A stretch of DNA of 24,861 nt from JALGWA01 sp964604955 (lineage in GTDB: Bacteria > Arandabacterota > Arandabacteria > Arandabacterales > JALGWA01): positions 1 through 24,861 of the forward strand of contig CAZSBE010000041.1 of NCBI GenBank assembly GCA_964604955.1, given 5' to 3'. Both the position numbers and the translations under genes were made by a program. This document shows, piece after piece, positions 1-6,167 of this stretch. Each line of letters opens with the position of its first letter. The stretch's first letter is position 1. Under the pieces are notes generated by a model. The model saw only the letters and a list, made by a program, of their open reading frames with translations, was not told the DNA's origin and did no database searches.

Positions 1-2803
1 TCAGGGCCCTGGCTTCATCGTATCTGGAGAGCGCCCTTTCCAGAACAGCGATTGCCAGGTCGTTCCTCCCGGCCTCGATATACGCCTCGGCGAGCATGCT
101 CCTCAGGTGAAAGAAGGGATCGGTGGCTACCTCAAGCGCCTTCTCGAAGTGCACGATGGCCTCGCCAAGGTCGCCATCGGCCAAGGCGATGCTGCCCTTC
201 ACCGCGTAGTACGAATCGAACTGCTTGAGCCTCTCCGCGTCGGGCCTGCGCTCGGCCTCCCGCAGCGCCTCTTTCGCCTGCTCGACCTCGCCGGTACGGG
301 CCAGCATGTAAGCATAGAGGTCAGCTACATAGGAGGGATTCTCGGGGTAAGCCTCCATGAGAGTTTCCCTGTAGCGCCGCGCTTCCTCTATGGCCGCGTC
401 ATATTCACCGAGATCGAAGAAGATGGTCGCCGCGAGGCGGTGCTTGTGGGCGCTGTAATACTGCAGGGTGCCTTCCATCTGGTCCGCCCCGAGCCCATCC
501 CGGATGACATCCAGGGCCTCGGCAAACCGGCCCTGGTACATGGGCACGGCCGCCAGGTAGACTCTCGCCTCGCAGCGGCCCCACTTGTTGCCGCTGGCCG
601 CCACCAGCTTATAGCAGCTGTCTGCCCGGGCATACTGCCTCATGAAAAGGTACATATGTCCGACTTTGAGAGTCGACGTCACGAAATCCGGCTTCATGGC
701 CTCGGCCGTCCTGTAGGAAGCCAGGGCTTCGTCCAGCCTGCCACTGTAAGCATAGAGGTCGCCGCGCGTGTCGTAGGGATTGGCCTCATCCGGCGCGAGA
801 GCGATGTACTGGTTGATCGCCCAGATAGAACTGTCGGGCTTTTCCAGGCGGTTGTATGCATATGCCAGCAAGTTGTAGGCCGCCTTGAAGGTGGGGTCGA
901 TATCGAGCACCCGCCGGCAGTAATATACGGTGCGCTCCGCTTTCACGAGATACCCGTTATAGATCGCGGCCAGCGTGTAGAGCGTGAGCTTGTTGTCCGG
1001 CTCGAGGTCCAGGATCTTCTGCGCCCTCCTTATTGCCTCCTCGTAGTCTCCATCGAGGAATGCCGCATAGGCCTCAATGTAGTATCTCTCCACTTTGCTG
1101 GCCGTGGCCGAGTACTTCAGAGCTTTCTCGGCCAGTGCCTGTTTTTCCCTCCCGGCGCTCAGCGCTGACAGGTAGTAGTAGGCCATCGCGAAAGTCGAGT
1201 CACATTCAATCGCCCGGCGAAAGGAGAGCTTGGCCTCGTCACTGTAGAACTTGAAATTGAGGTCCACGCCCTCCAGGTAGTACCGGTAAGCGTCTTCCGA
1301 ACTGGTTGTAACATCGGCCACCCGGTGGTCCACTTCCTTCATTGCCTCTGCGGGCAGCGCCATGTCCCGCCGCACTTCCACCGTCAACCTGTCGATCACA
1401 GCGAAGAGGTCCTCTCCGGCCCCTCCTGTCACCCTCTGAGTCGTCTTAATCTCACCCGTCGCAGCGTCCGATATTTCAGATGTGAGTACTATCTGGGGCT
1501 CGACCTGCATGACGGTGCCCGTAAGGATGTACTTCACACCGGCTTCGGCGGCGACCTCCGACGCGACGGACTTGTCTATGGACTTCTGGTCCTGCTTCCC
1601 CAGGCGCGCGAGAATGTCGTAAAGGCGCTGCCGGCTCACTACCCGCATATACTCGGATTCGGAGAGGTCGGTTATGAGGAGGGCTGTCACCATCTGGGCG
1701 GTCCTGTCGGCATCCTCTGGGTCGGTCATGTTCTCGAAGTACATTATGGCGAGCGAGTTCTCCTGGGCGATCGCCCTGGTGTCCGGACCCACCTCTATGC
1801 GGAAGGGTTCGAATATGAGATAGAGAATGATGACAATCGCGGCAGCCGCGAATAGCGCTATGAGGCGGAGGGGACTCCTCCCGGGTTTAACGGTCGCCTG
1901 AACCTGCCGGGCAACCGATGGATCAACGCGCTCGGACACCCTCCGCTCATGCCTGAGGTCGGCGACCATTTCGTCGGCGTGCTGGTATCTCTCTTCTTTG
2001 TCTTTGGCGAGTGCCTTGTCCACGATTCTCTGGACGCCGTCGGGAACATCCCGTTTGTACCTTGCGAGCGGCTCGGGAGCCTGGGTGAGAATCGAGTTGA
2101 TTACCGCCGCCTCGTTGTCTCCCCGGAAGGCCTTGTGCCCTGTGATCATCTCATAGAGGACGGCCCCGAACGAGAAAATGTCCGACTTCTGGTCTGTCTC
2201 TTTCCCCTGCGCCTGTTCGGGAGACATGTATTGCAGAGTCCCGACCGTCGTGGCCGTCCTGGTGACCCTGGTGGCCCCGCGGAGCTTGGCGAGGCCGAAG
2301 TCCATGATCTTGACCCTGTTGTCCTCGGTCACCATGATGTTGTCGGGCTTGATGTCGCGATGAATGACGTCGCGCTTATGCGCCGCATCGAGGCCGAGGC
2401 CGATCTGGAGAGCGATGTCCAGCACTTCGTCCATGGTGAGGACGCGGTCTTTGAAGACCTCCCGCAGCGACTGCCCGTCGATGAATTCCATGGCGATGAA
2501 GCACTGCCCGCCGTCTTCGTCGATCTCGTATATGGTGGTGATGTTGGGGTGGTTCAGCGCAGACGCCGACCTGGCCTCATGCTCGAAGCGCGTTCTGGCC
2601 TCGGCATCGCAGAGAAGGTGGGAAGGGAGGAACTTGAGGGCCACGGCGCGGTCCAGCCTGGTGTCGACCGCCCGGTACACCACGCCCATGCCGCCGGCGC
2701 CGATCATCTCCTCGATCCTGTAATGGGAGATCATGGTTCCGGGCAGGATATTCTTGAAGGCTCGCGTCTCCCCCGGTGCTCCGCTTTCCGGTTCTTCGGG
2801 CAC
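1..2803 (-). CDS. Membrane Ser/Thr protein kinase with TolB-like and TPR region (kinase 1), C-terminus cut by window edge
   Basis: The frame is open from a GTG at 2803 to the left edge, giving about 934 residues. An in-frame TAA lies 18 bases upstream. GGAG sits 8 bases before the GTG, and the next in-frame ATG (codon 24) has no good ribosome site. Residues 30-290 form a Hanks-type kinase: glycine loop GAGGMG at 35-40, Lys57, HRD at 148-150, DFG at 168-170, SPE at 194-196. A single membrane helix follows at about 312-334. Next comes a TolB/FlgO-like domain (about 345-490, with VVSRQRLYDIL), then TPR helices to the edge. By family precedent the kinase is cytoplasmic and the TPR part lies outside the membrane. 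It is a paralogue of the kinase at 17611-20601; aligned to that protein only some 20-30 residues are missing. It lies 65 bases downstream of the ferredoxin-like gene on the same strand and may be co-transcribed. Substrate unknown. Confidence 0.93.
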   Translation of the reverse strand, partial: MPEEPESGAPGETRAFKNILPGTMISHYRIEEMIGAGGMGVVYRAVDTRLDRAVALKFLPSHLLCDAEARTRFEHEARSASALNHPNITTIYEIDEDGGQCFIAMEFIDGQSLREVFKDRVLTMDEVLDIALQIGLGLDAAHKRDVIHRDIKPDNIMVTEDNRVKIMDFGLAKLRGATRVTRTATTVGTLQYMSPEQAQGKETDQKSDIFSFGAVLYEMITGHKAFRGDNEAAVINSILTQAPEPLARYKRDVPDGVQRIVDKALAKDKEERYQHADEMVADLRHERRVSERVDPSVARQVQATVKPGRSPLRLIALFAAAAIVIILYLIFEPFRIEVGPDTRAIAQENSLAIMYFENMTDPEDADRTAQMVTALLITDLSESEYMRVVSRQRLYDILARLGKQDQKSIDKSVASEVAAEAGVKYILTGTVMQVEPQIVLTSEISDAATGEIKTTQRVTGGAGEDLFAVIDRLTVEVRRDMALPAEAMKEVDHRVADVTTSSEDAYRYYLEGVDLNFKFYSDEAKLSFRRAIECDSTFAMAYYYLSALSAGREKQALAEKALKYSATASKVERYYIEAYAAFLDGDYEEAIRRAQKILDLEPDNKLTLYTLAAIYNGYLVKAERTVYYCRRVLDIDPTFKAAYNLLAYAYNRLEKPDSSIWAINQYIALAPDEANPYDTRGDLYAYSGRLDEALASYRTAEAMKPDFVTSTLKVGHMYLFMRQYARADSCYKLVAASGNKWGRCEARVYLAAVPMYQGRFAEALDVIRDGLGADQMEGTLQYYSAHKHRLAATIFFDLGEYDAAIEEARRYRETLMEAYPENPSYVADLYAYMLARTGEVEQAKEALREAERRPDAERLKQFDSYYAVKGSIALADGDLGEAIVHFEKALEVATDPFFHLRSMLAEAYIEAGRNDLAIAVLERALSRYDEARAL

Positions 2804-2868
2804 TATCCTGGCTCCAGGTTATATCCACCCCTCTGCTTATATGGTCTGGCCGTTAATAAGGCCGGCTT

Positions 2869-3939
2869 TCAAGCGAAATCGGCGCCGCCGAGCCCGCGGT
2901 TCCGGAGTCTCTCGCGCTCCCAGGTTTCAAAGTCGCCGGGAGGGTCGACGATATCTGCGGCGGGCTTGCGGTCGAGCCGGGCGGCGTCGCAGGGGCAGCC
3001 CGTCACGCAGAGGCCGCAGCCGATGCACCTCTCGAGATCCACCACGGCGTCGCCGTCGTTCATTGACATGGCCCCGACCTGGCACCTGTCGACGCATATC
3101 CCGCAGCCTGTGCACTTCTCGGCGTCGACCGCTGCGCGGTAGTTTGCGCGGGCGATGGCCTCGTCGATGCCCCACTCGTTAAAGCCCCTCAGGATGCCGC
3201 AACAGCAGCCGCAGCAGTTGCACACGTATGTGATTTCATTCATGACATTGGCCGTCGTATGCACCAGGCCGACTCTCTCGGCCTCATCGAGAATGGCGAG
3301 CGCCTGCTCCATGGACGCGTCGTCGGGGGCCGGCGGCCGTTCGCTCGTGTAAATCATGAGGCAGTTTTCGAGCGGGAAGTCGCATTTACGGCTTCCGACG
3401 AGGTCCTGCTGCACCCTGCAGATGCAACCCCGCACCCTGAAGGTCTTCCCCTTCTCTATTATCGCCCGGACGTCGTCATAGGGAAGAATAGTGTCGGGCC
3501 CGATTGCGCTCATGCCGGGGAGCACGCGGTGAAGAGATGGGAGAGGTTTCATGATTCCCGCGGCCCCGCCCTCCTCCATGTACTGCTCGTAGAGCCGGGC
3601 GAACTCCTCATCCATCGTTCCCAGCTGAGATTCGTAAATGCCGACGATGAATGGAGCCAGCCTGAAACCCACTTCGCCGTTCACCTTGCCCGACCAGACC
3701 AGGCCCCGCTTGGCCAGCGCGATCAGGTCGCGGCCAGCGTCCCTGGCCGGCATGCCCGCCCTCTTCGCAATGGTCTCTACCGCCTCCATCTTACCGGCGG
3801 CGTGGCCCGCGAGGCGGGCCTCCTCCGGCGAGAAGATCTTCTGAAGTATGCGTATCTCGACGCCCGATGAGGTCCGGGGGAAGCCGTTGGGGAGGCCGTC
3901 AAGGGCAAGAGCCAAATGTTCATAGGGTGTCTCGCACAT
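2869..3939 (-). CDS. Dicluster [4Fe-4S] ferredoxin-type protein with N-terminal winged-helix-like region and CNCCGCCCG motif
   Basis: 356 residues. The ATG at 3939 is preceded by GGAG at a 5-base spacing. Two ferredoxin motifs near the C-terminus, C276-x2-C-x2-C-x3-C286 and C305-x2-C-x2-C-x3-C315, should bind two [4Fe-4S] clusters. The proline usual after the last cysteine is missing in the first motif (CQ) and present in the second (CP). Before them lie GCICR (C172, C174), C186, C193 and a dense cluster, CNCCGCCCG, at 240-248; these could hold another metal centre. Residues about 45-90 look like a winged-helix fold, with no signal peptide or membrane helix. It is probably a cytoplasmic electron carrier or redox-sensing regulator. 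I recognise the architecture as a widespread but uncharacterised 4Fe-4S family and assign no pathway. It has its own strong promoter at 3963-3991 and is followed by kinase 1. Confidence 0.9.
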   Translation of the reverse strand: MCETPYEHLALALDGLPNGFPRTSSGVEIRILQKIFSPEEARLAGHAAGKMEAVETIAKRAGMPARDAGRDLIALAKRGLVWSGKVNGEVGFRLAPFIVGIYESQLGTMDEEFARLYEQYMEEGGAAGIMKPLPSLHRVLPGMSAIGPDTILPYDDVRAIIEKGKTFRVRGCICRVQQDLVGSRKCDFPLENCLMIYTSERPPAPDDASMEQALAILDEAERVGLVHTTANVMNEITYVCNCCGCCCGILRGFNEWGIDEAIARANYRAAVDAEKCTGCGICVDRCQVGAMSMNDGDAVVDLERCIGCGLCVTGCPCDAARLDRKPAADIVDPPGDFETWERERLRNRGLGGADFA

Positions 3940-3962
3940 GGGTTCTCCTTCCTCGCGTTCCC

Positions 3963-3991
3963 ATTATAGGCCAGGCGTGGTTTCCCGTCAA
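3963..3991 (-). promoter_or_regulatory. Sigma70-type promoter of the ferredoxin-like gene
   Basis: On the minus strand TTGACG (3986-3991) and TATAAT (3963-3968) are separated by exactly 17 bases. The -10 lies 23 bases from the start codon at 3939, giving a short leader that contains AAGGAG. This is near-consensus and is one of the best promoters in the window. Confidence 0.75.
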
Positions 3992-4022
3992 ACGATTGCG
4001 GCGGCCCGGCCTCCTTCTATCC

Positions 4023-4051
4023 TTGACAGGGCGTCATGCGGAATCTATGCT
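4023..4051 (+). promoter_or_regulatory. Sigma70-type promoter of the first hdeD gene
   Basis: TTGACA (4023-4028), 17-base spacer, TATGCT (4046-4051). The ATG at 4080 follows after a leader of about 22 bases holding GAGGGGG. It is divergent from the ferredoxin promoter, with the two -35 boxes about 30 bases apart, so a shared regulator is possible but not shown. Confidence 0.7.
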
Positions 4052-4079
4052 GGCGCATGATTAAGAGAGGGGGTGCGAT

Positions 4080-4661
4080 ATGGCAGGTTTTCTGTCTTCG
4101 TTCTACCAGCGGTCGTGGTGGTCGCTCATGGCAAGGGGCATCGTTGCCGTCATCTTCGGCATTCTGGCGCTCACGGCGCCCACCAAGACGCTTGATTTCC
4201 TGGTCAAGCTCTTAGGAATTTTCGTGCTGGTTGTGGGCCTGGTGGCTACCATCGGGGCTATAACGCATCGGAGAGAATCCGCGAACTGGTGGCTCGTCCT
4301 GATACCGGGGCTTGCGGGTGTAATCATCGGGATCATAAGCATGGCCATGCCCGAGGTTACGACGACGGTAGTCATCTACCTCATCGCCATCTGGGCGCTG
4401 GTGAGCGGGCTCGGCCAGATCTACAGCGCCATGAAGATCCGCAAGGACGTGGAGGGAGAGTGGATGCCCATTCTCATCGGCATCATCTCGATGGTGCTGG
4501 GCATAATCCTGTTTGCCATGCCGCGGGAGGCCGCCACGACAGTCATGTGGCTGGTCGGGCTATTCGTGCTGGTGCTCGGGATCCTGTGGCTCGTCATGGG
4601 ATTCCGCGTGCGCAACTGGATTGACAAGCCGGGTGGCGGAACCCCGGTGCCCCCGGAGTAA
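4080..4661 (+). CDS. hdeD: HdeD family (DUF308) membrane protein, copy 1
   Basis: 193 residues with six predicted membrane helices (about 16-36, 42-62, 71-90, 96-115, 127-147, 152-174), mostly hydrophobic residues joined by short charged loops. The helical pairs and the segments RGIVAVIFGILAL and GIISMVLGIILFAMP are typical of HdeD/DUF308 proteins, and the length matches the family. In enteric bacteria HdeD is an acid-stress inner-membrane protein, but its mechanism is unsettled and most homologues are unstudied. A GAGGGGG ribosome site precedes the ATG. The next gene (4821-5387) is a paralogue of the same orientation. A hairpin with a T-rich tail (4668-4716) separates the two, so they are probably transcribed separately. 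Confidence 0.9.
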   Translation: MAGFLSSFYQRSWWSLMARGIVAVIFGILALTAPTKTLDFLVKLLGIFVLVVGLVATIGAITHRRESANWWLVLIPGLAGVIIGIISMAMPEVTTTVVIYLIAIWALVSGLGQIYSAMKIRKDVEGEWMPILIGIISMVLGIILFAMPREAATTVMWLVGLFVLVLGILWLVMGFRVRNWIDKPGGGTPVPPE

Positions 4662-4667
4662 ACACCT

Positions 4668-4716
4668 GGGGTCAGGTCTTGAAATGCACAATCATCCGCG
4701 ACCTGGCCCCTTTTTC
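4668..4716 (+). terminator. Hairpin with T tail after hdeD copy 1, carrying the plus-oriented copy of a 25-nt repeat
   Basis: Bases 4668-4677 (GGGGTCAGGT) pair with 4701-4710 (ACCTGGCCCC) over ten positions, with one G-T wobble, around a 23-base loop. TTTTTCT follows at once. It begins 6 bases after the hdeD stop codon, so it fits an intrinsic terminator. Bases 4668-4692 match the reverse complement of 5411-5435 at 24 of 25 positions, so the hairpin is also a repeated, REP-like element. Confidence 0.65.
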
Positions 4717-4759
4717 TATCCTGTATGGTCCCCGGCGTCTTGAAGAATTCTCTATTCTC

Positions 4760-4789
4760 TTGACACCCACCTGCACCCGTTCTTATGCT
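4760..4789 (+). promoter_or_regulatory. Sigma70-type promoter of the second hdeD gene
   Basis: TTGACA (4760-4765) is followed by TTATGC after 17 bases (4783-4788), or TATGCT after 18 (4784-4789). The ATG at 4821 lies about 32 bases downstream, with GGGAGGGGG as ribosome site. The boxes and the purine-rich leader resemble those of the first hdeD gene, consistent with duplication of the whole transcription unit. Confidence 0.65.
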
Positions 4790-4820
4790 TGCAGGTGCTC
4801 ATGGGAGGGGGTGATTCACT

Positions 4821-5387
4821 ATGGCTGATGTCCTGGCCGATCTTTACAAGAAGGCGTGGTGGATGCTGCTTATACGGGGAATACTCCTCGTCATCTTCGG
4901 CGCTCTGGCTGCGACCTGGCCCGGGCTCGCGTTCTACTCCTTGGTGGTCCTGTTCGGTGCATTCGCGCTTGTATATGGATTCGTGGGCCTCATCGGGTCC
5001 ATCTCGCACCGTAAAGACAACAAGGACTGGTGGCTGGTGCTGCTTGAGGGAGTCGTGAGCATCCTGATCGGTATCATGGCGTTTGCCTGGCCGGGCCTTA
5101 CGGGTCTGGTGCTGGCGTATCTAGTAGCGGCGTGGGCGATCATCATGGGCGTCCTCAGAATCTACCAGGCAATCAACCTTCGCAAGGTCATCGAAGGAGA
5201 GTGGCTACTGATAGTCGGTGGCATCATCTCGGTGATGTTCGGCATCTTCGTACTCGTGCGGCCGCTCGAAGGTGCGGTTGCGATCGCGTGGGTAATCGGC
5301 ATCTACGCCATTATCCTCGGGCTGCTCGGAATATTCCTGTCGTTCCGAGTCAGGAGCTGGCAGAAGAGGGCCGAAAAGGCCCAATAG
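4821..5387 (+). CDS. hdeD: HdeD family (DUF308) membrane protein, copy 2
   Basis: 188 residues, six predicted membrane helices, collinear with the first copy. Shared features include the opening aromatic/Trp pair (AWWMLLIRGILLVIFG against SWWSLMARGIVAVIFG), the loop HRKDNKDWWLVLL, IYQAINLRKVIEGEWL and the closing FRVRSW. The two copies are clearly diverged, so the duplication is not recent. It has its own promoter and an AGGGGG ribosome site. A role in envelope or acid stress is inferred from the family only. The gene sits between inverted copies of a 25-nt repeat (4668-4692 and 5411-5435) and converges on mscL. Confidence 0.9.
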   Translation: MADVLADLYKKAWWMLLIRGILLVIFGALAATWPGLAFYSLVVLFGAFALVYGFVGLIGSISHRKDNKDWWLVLLEGVVSILIGIMAFAWPGLTGLVLAYLVAAWAIIMGVLRIYQAINLRKVIEGEWLLIVGGIISVMFGIFVLVRPLEGAVAIAWVIGIYAIILGLLGIFLSFRVRSWQKRAEKAQ

Positions 5388-5395
5388 AACTTACG

Positions 5396-5445
5396 GGGTC
5401 GGGCTTGAGATTGTGCATTTTAAGACCTGACCCCTTCCTTTTTGC
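5396..5445. terminator. Hairpin between convergent hdeD copy 2 and mscL, carrying the inverted copy of the 25-nt repeat
   Basis: GGGGTCGGG-CTT (5396-5407) pairs with AAGACCTGACCCC (5423-5435) through about 12 base pairs, one wobble and one bulged A. TTCCTTTTTG follows on the plus strand. It begins 8 bases after the hdeD stop and ends just before the mscL stop, where a terminator is expected between convergent genes. Bases 5411-5435 are the minus-oriented copy of 4668-4692. Confidence 0.6.
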
Positions 5446-5447
5446 CG

Positions 5448-5906
5448 TCAGGACTTCAGTTCCGACGTGCAAGAAGCACAGCGAGTCGCCTTTATGGGGA
5501 TCGTTGAGTAACAGTAAGGGCATTCCTTTGTGGTCGGTTCGGCAGGCGGCGCCACGGCTTCCCGCTTCAACTTGTTCACGTTGCGGATGAGCAGGAACAC
5601 CGCGATGGCGACTATCAGAAACGAGATAATGGTGTTTATGAACGCCCCGTAGTTGATCGATACGGCGCCTGCGGCCTGCGCCTCCGAGAGCGACGGGTAG
5701 GGCCCGGCGGGCGCTCCTTGCTTGAGCACGAGGAAGAGGTTGGCGAAATCAACGTTGCCGAGGGCCAGGCCGATGGGGGGCATTATCACGTCGGCGACGA
5801 GCGACTTCACGATGGTGCCAAAAGCGGCGCCGATTATGATGCCGACGGCCATGTCGATGACATTGCCCTTGACGGCGAACTCCTTGAACTCCTTCATCAT
5901 GGACAC
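5448..5906 (-). CDS. mscL: Large-conductance mechanosensitive channel MscL with C-terminal zinc-ribbon-like tail
   Basis: 152 residues. The N-terminus (KEFKEFAVKGNVIDMAVGII) with GAAFGTIVKSLVADVIMPPIG is the MscL signature: amphipathic N-terminal helix plus pore-lining TM1 (about 15-45). TM2 is at about 88-108. The channel opens under membrane tension during osmotic downshock and releases solutes. The start is a GTG at 5906, chosen because GGAGG lies 8 bases upstream; ATGs at codons 3 and 4 are alternatives. The cytoplasmic tail carries C129-x2-C132 and C143-x2-C146, a probable zinc ribbon absent from E. coli MscL. It converges on hdeD copy 2 and has its own promoter. Confidence 0.95.
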   Translation of the reverse strand: MSMMKEFKEFAVKGNVIDMAVGIIIGAAFGTIVKSLVADVIMPPIGLALGNVDFANLFLVLKQGAPAGPYPSLSEAQAAGAVSINYGAFINTIISFLIVAIAVFLLIRNVNKLKREAVAPPAEPTTKECPYCYSTIPIKATRCASCTSELKS

Positions 5907-5959
5907 TTTTCATCCCTCCCTTCTCACTGAGAGCGTGTACGAAAAGTCCCGGTGGCCCC

Positions 5960-5988
5960 ATATTCACTTAGAGGGTGCGGCGTGTCAA
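5960..5988 (-). promoter_or_regulatory. Probable mscL promoter
   Basis: On the minus strand a perfect TTGACA (5983-5988) is followed after 17 bases by GAATAT (5960-5965), a weak -10 that keeps the A at position 2 and T at position 6. The GTG start lies 54 bases downstream. The strong -35 supports it; the -10 is less certain. Confidence 0.45.
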
Positions 5989-6131
5989 CAGGATTCATGG
6001 TGCCGCCCCCGGGACAGGCCTGTTGGGGTGGGGAGTGCGGCTGGGGGGGGTGCGGCTTCCTGCGGCGGGCCAGCCTGCCTCGACTTGACTGCGATAGGTG
6101 TGAGAAGCTCGATCAGGAAACCGCAGACCAT
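5985..6131 (-). CDS. Possible 48-codon small ORF after kinase 2, in the same frame as the kinase
   Basis: After the kinase 2 stop (6168-6170) the same frame stays open to the TGA at 5985-5987. An internal ATG at 6131 would give 48 residues. With the bases between, the stretch encodes a hydrophobic segment (IAVRPVVLGMVCGFLIELL) and then a Pro/Ala-rich tail. No good ribosome site precedes the ATG, and the end overlaps the mscL -35 box. It may be noise, a small membrane peptide, or a former C-terminal helix of the kinase lost to a stop mutation. Confidence 0.2.
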   Translation of the reverse strand: MVCGFLIELLTPIAVKSRQAGPPQEAAPPPAALPTPTGLSRGRHHESC

Positions 6132-6167
6132 GCCGAGAACCACCGGGCGGACGGCTATGGTATGAAA

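Noticed and set aside
2836..2868. TATAAG and GGCC...GGCC elements between the ferredoxin-like gene and kinase 1
   Set aside because: No -35 or TGn supports the -10-like box, and the four-base GGCC arms are too short for a terminator. The two genes may simply be co-transcribed.
107..3142. Long plus-strand ORFs (107-1168, 1325-1855, 1949-3142)
   Set aside because: They are antisense to kinase 1 and the ferredoxin-like gene, whose minus-strand translations show clear kinase, TPR and Fe-S motifs. The plus products have no recognisable domain and are shadows typical of GC-rich DNA.
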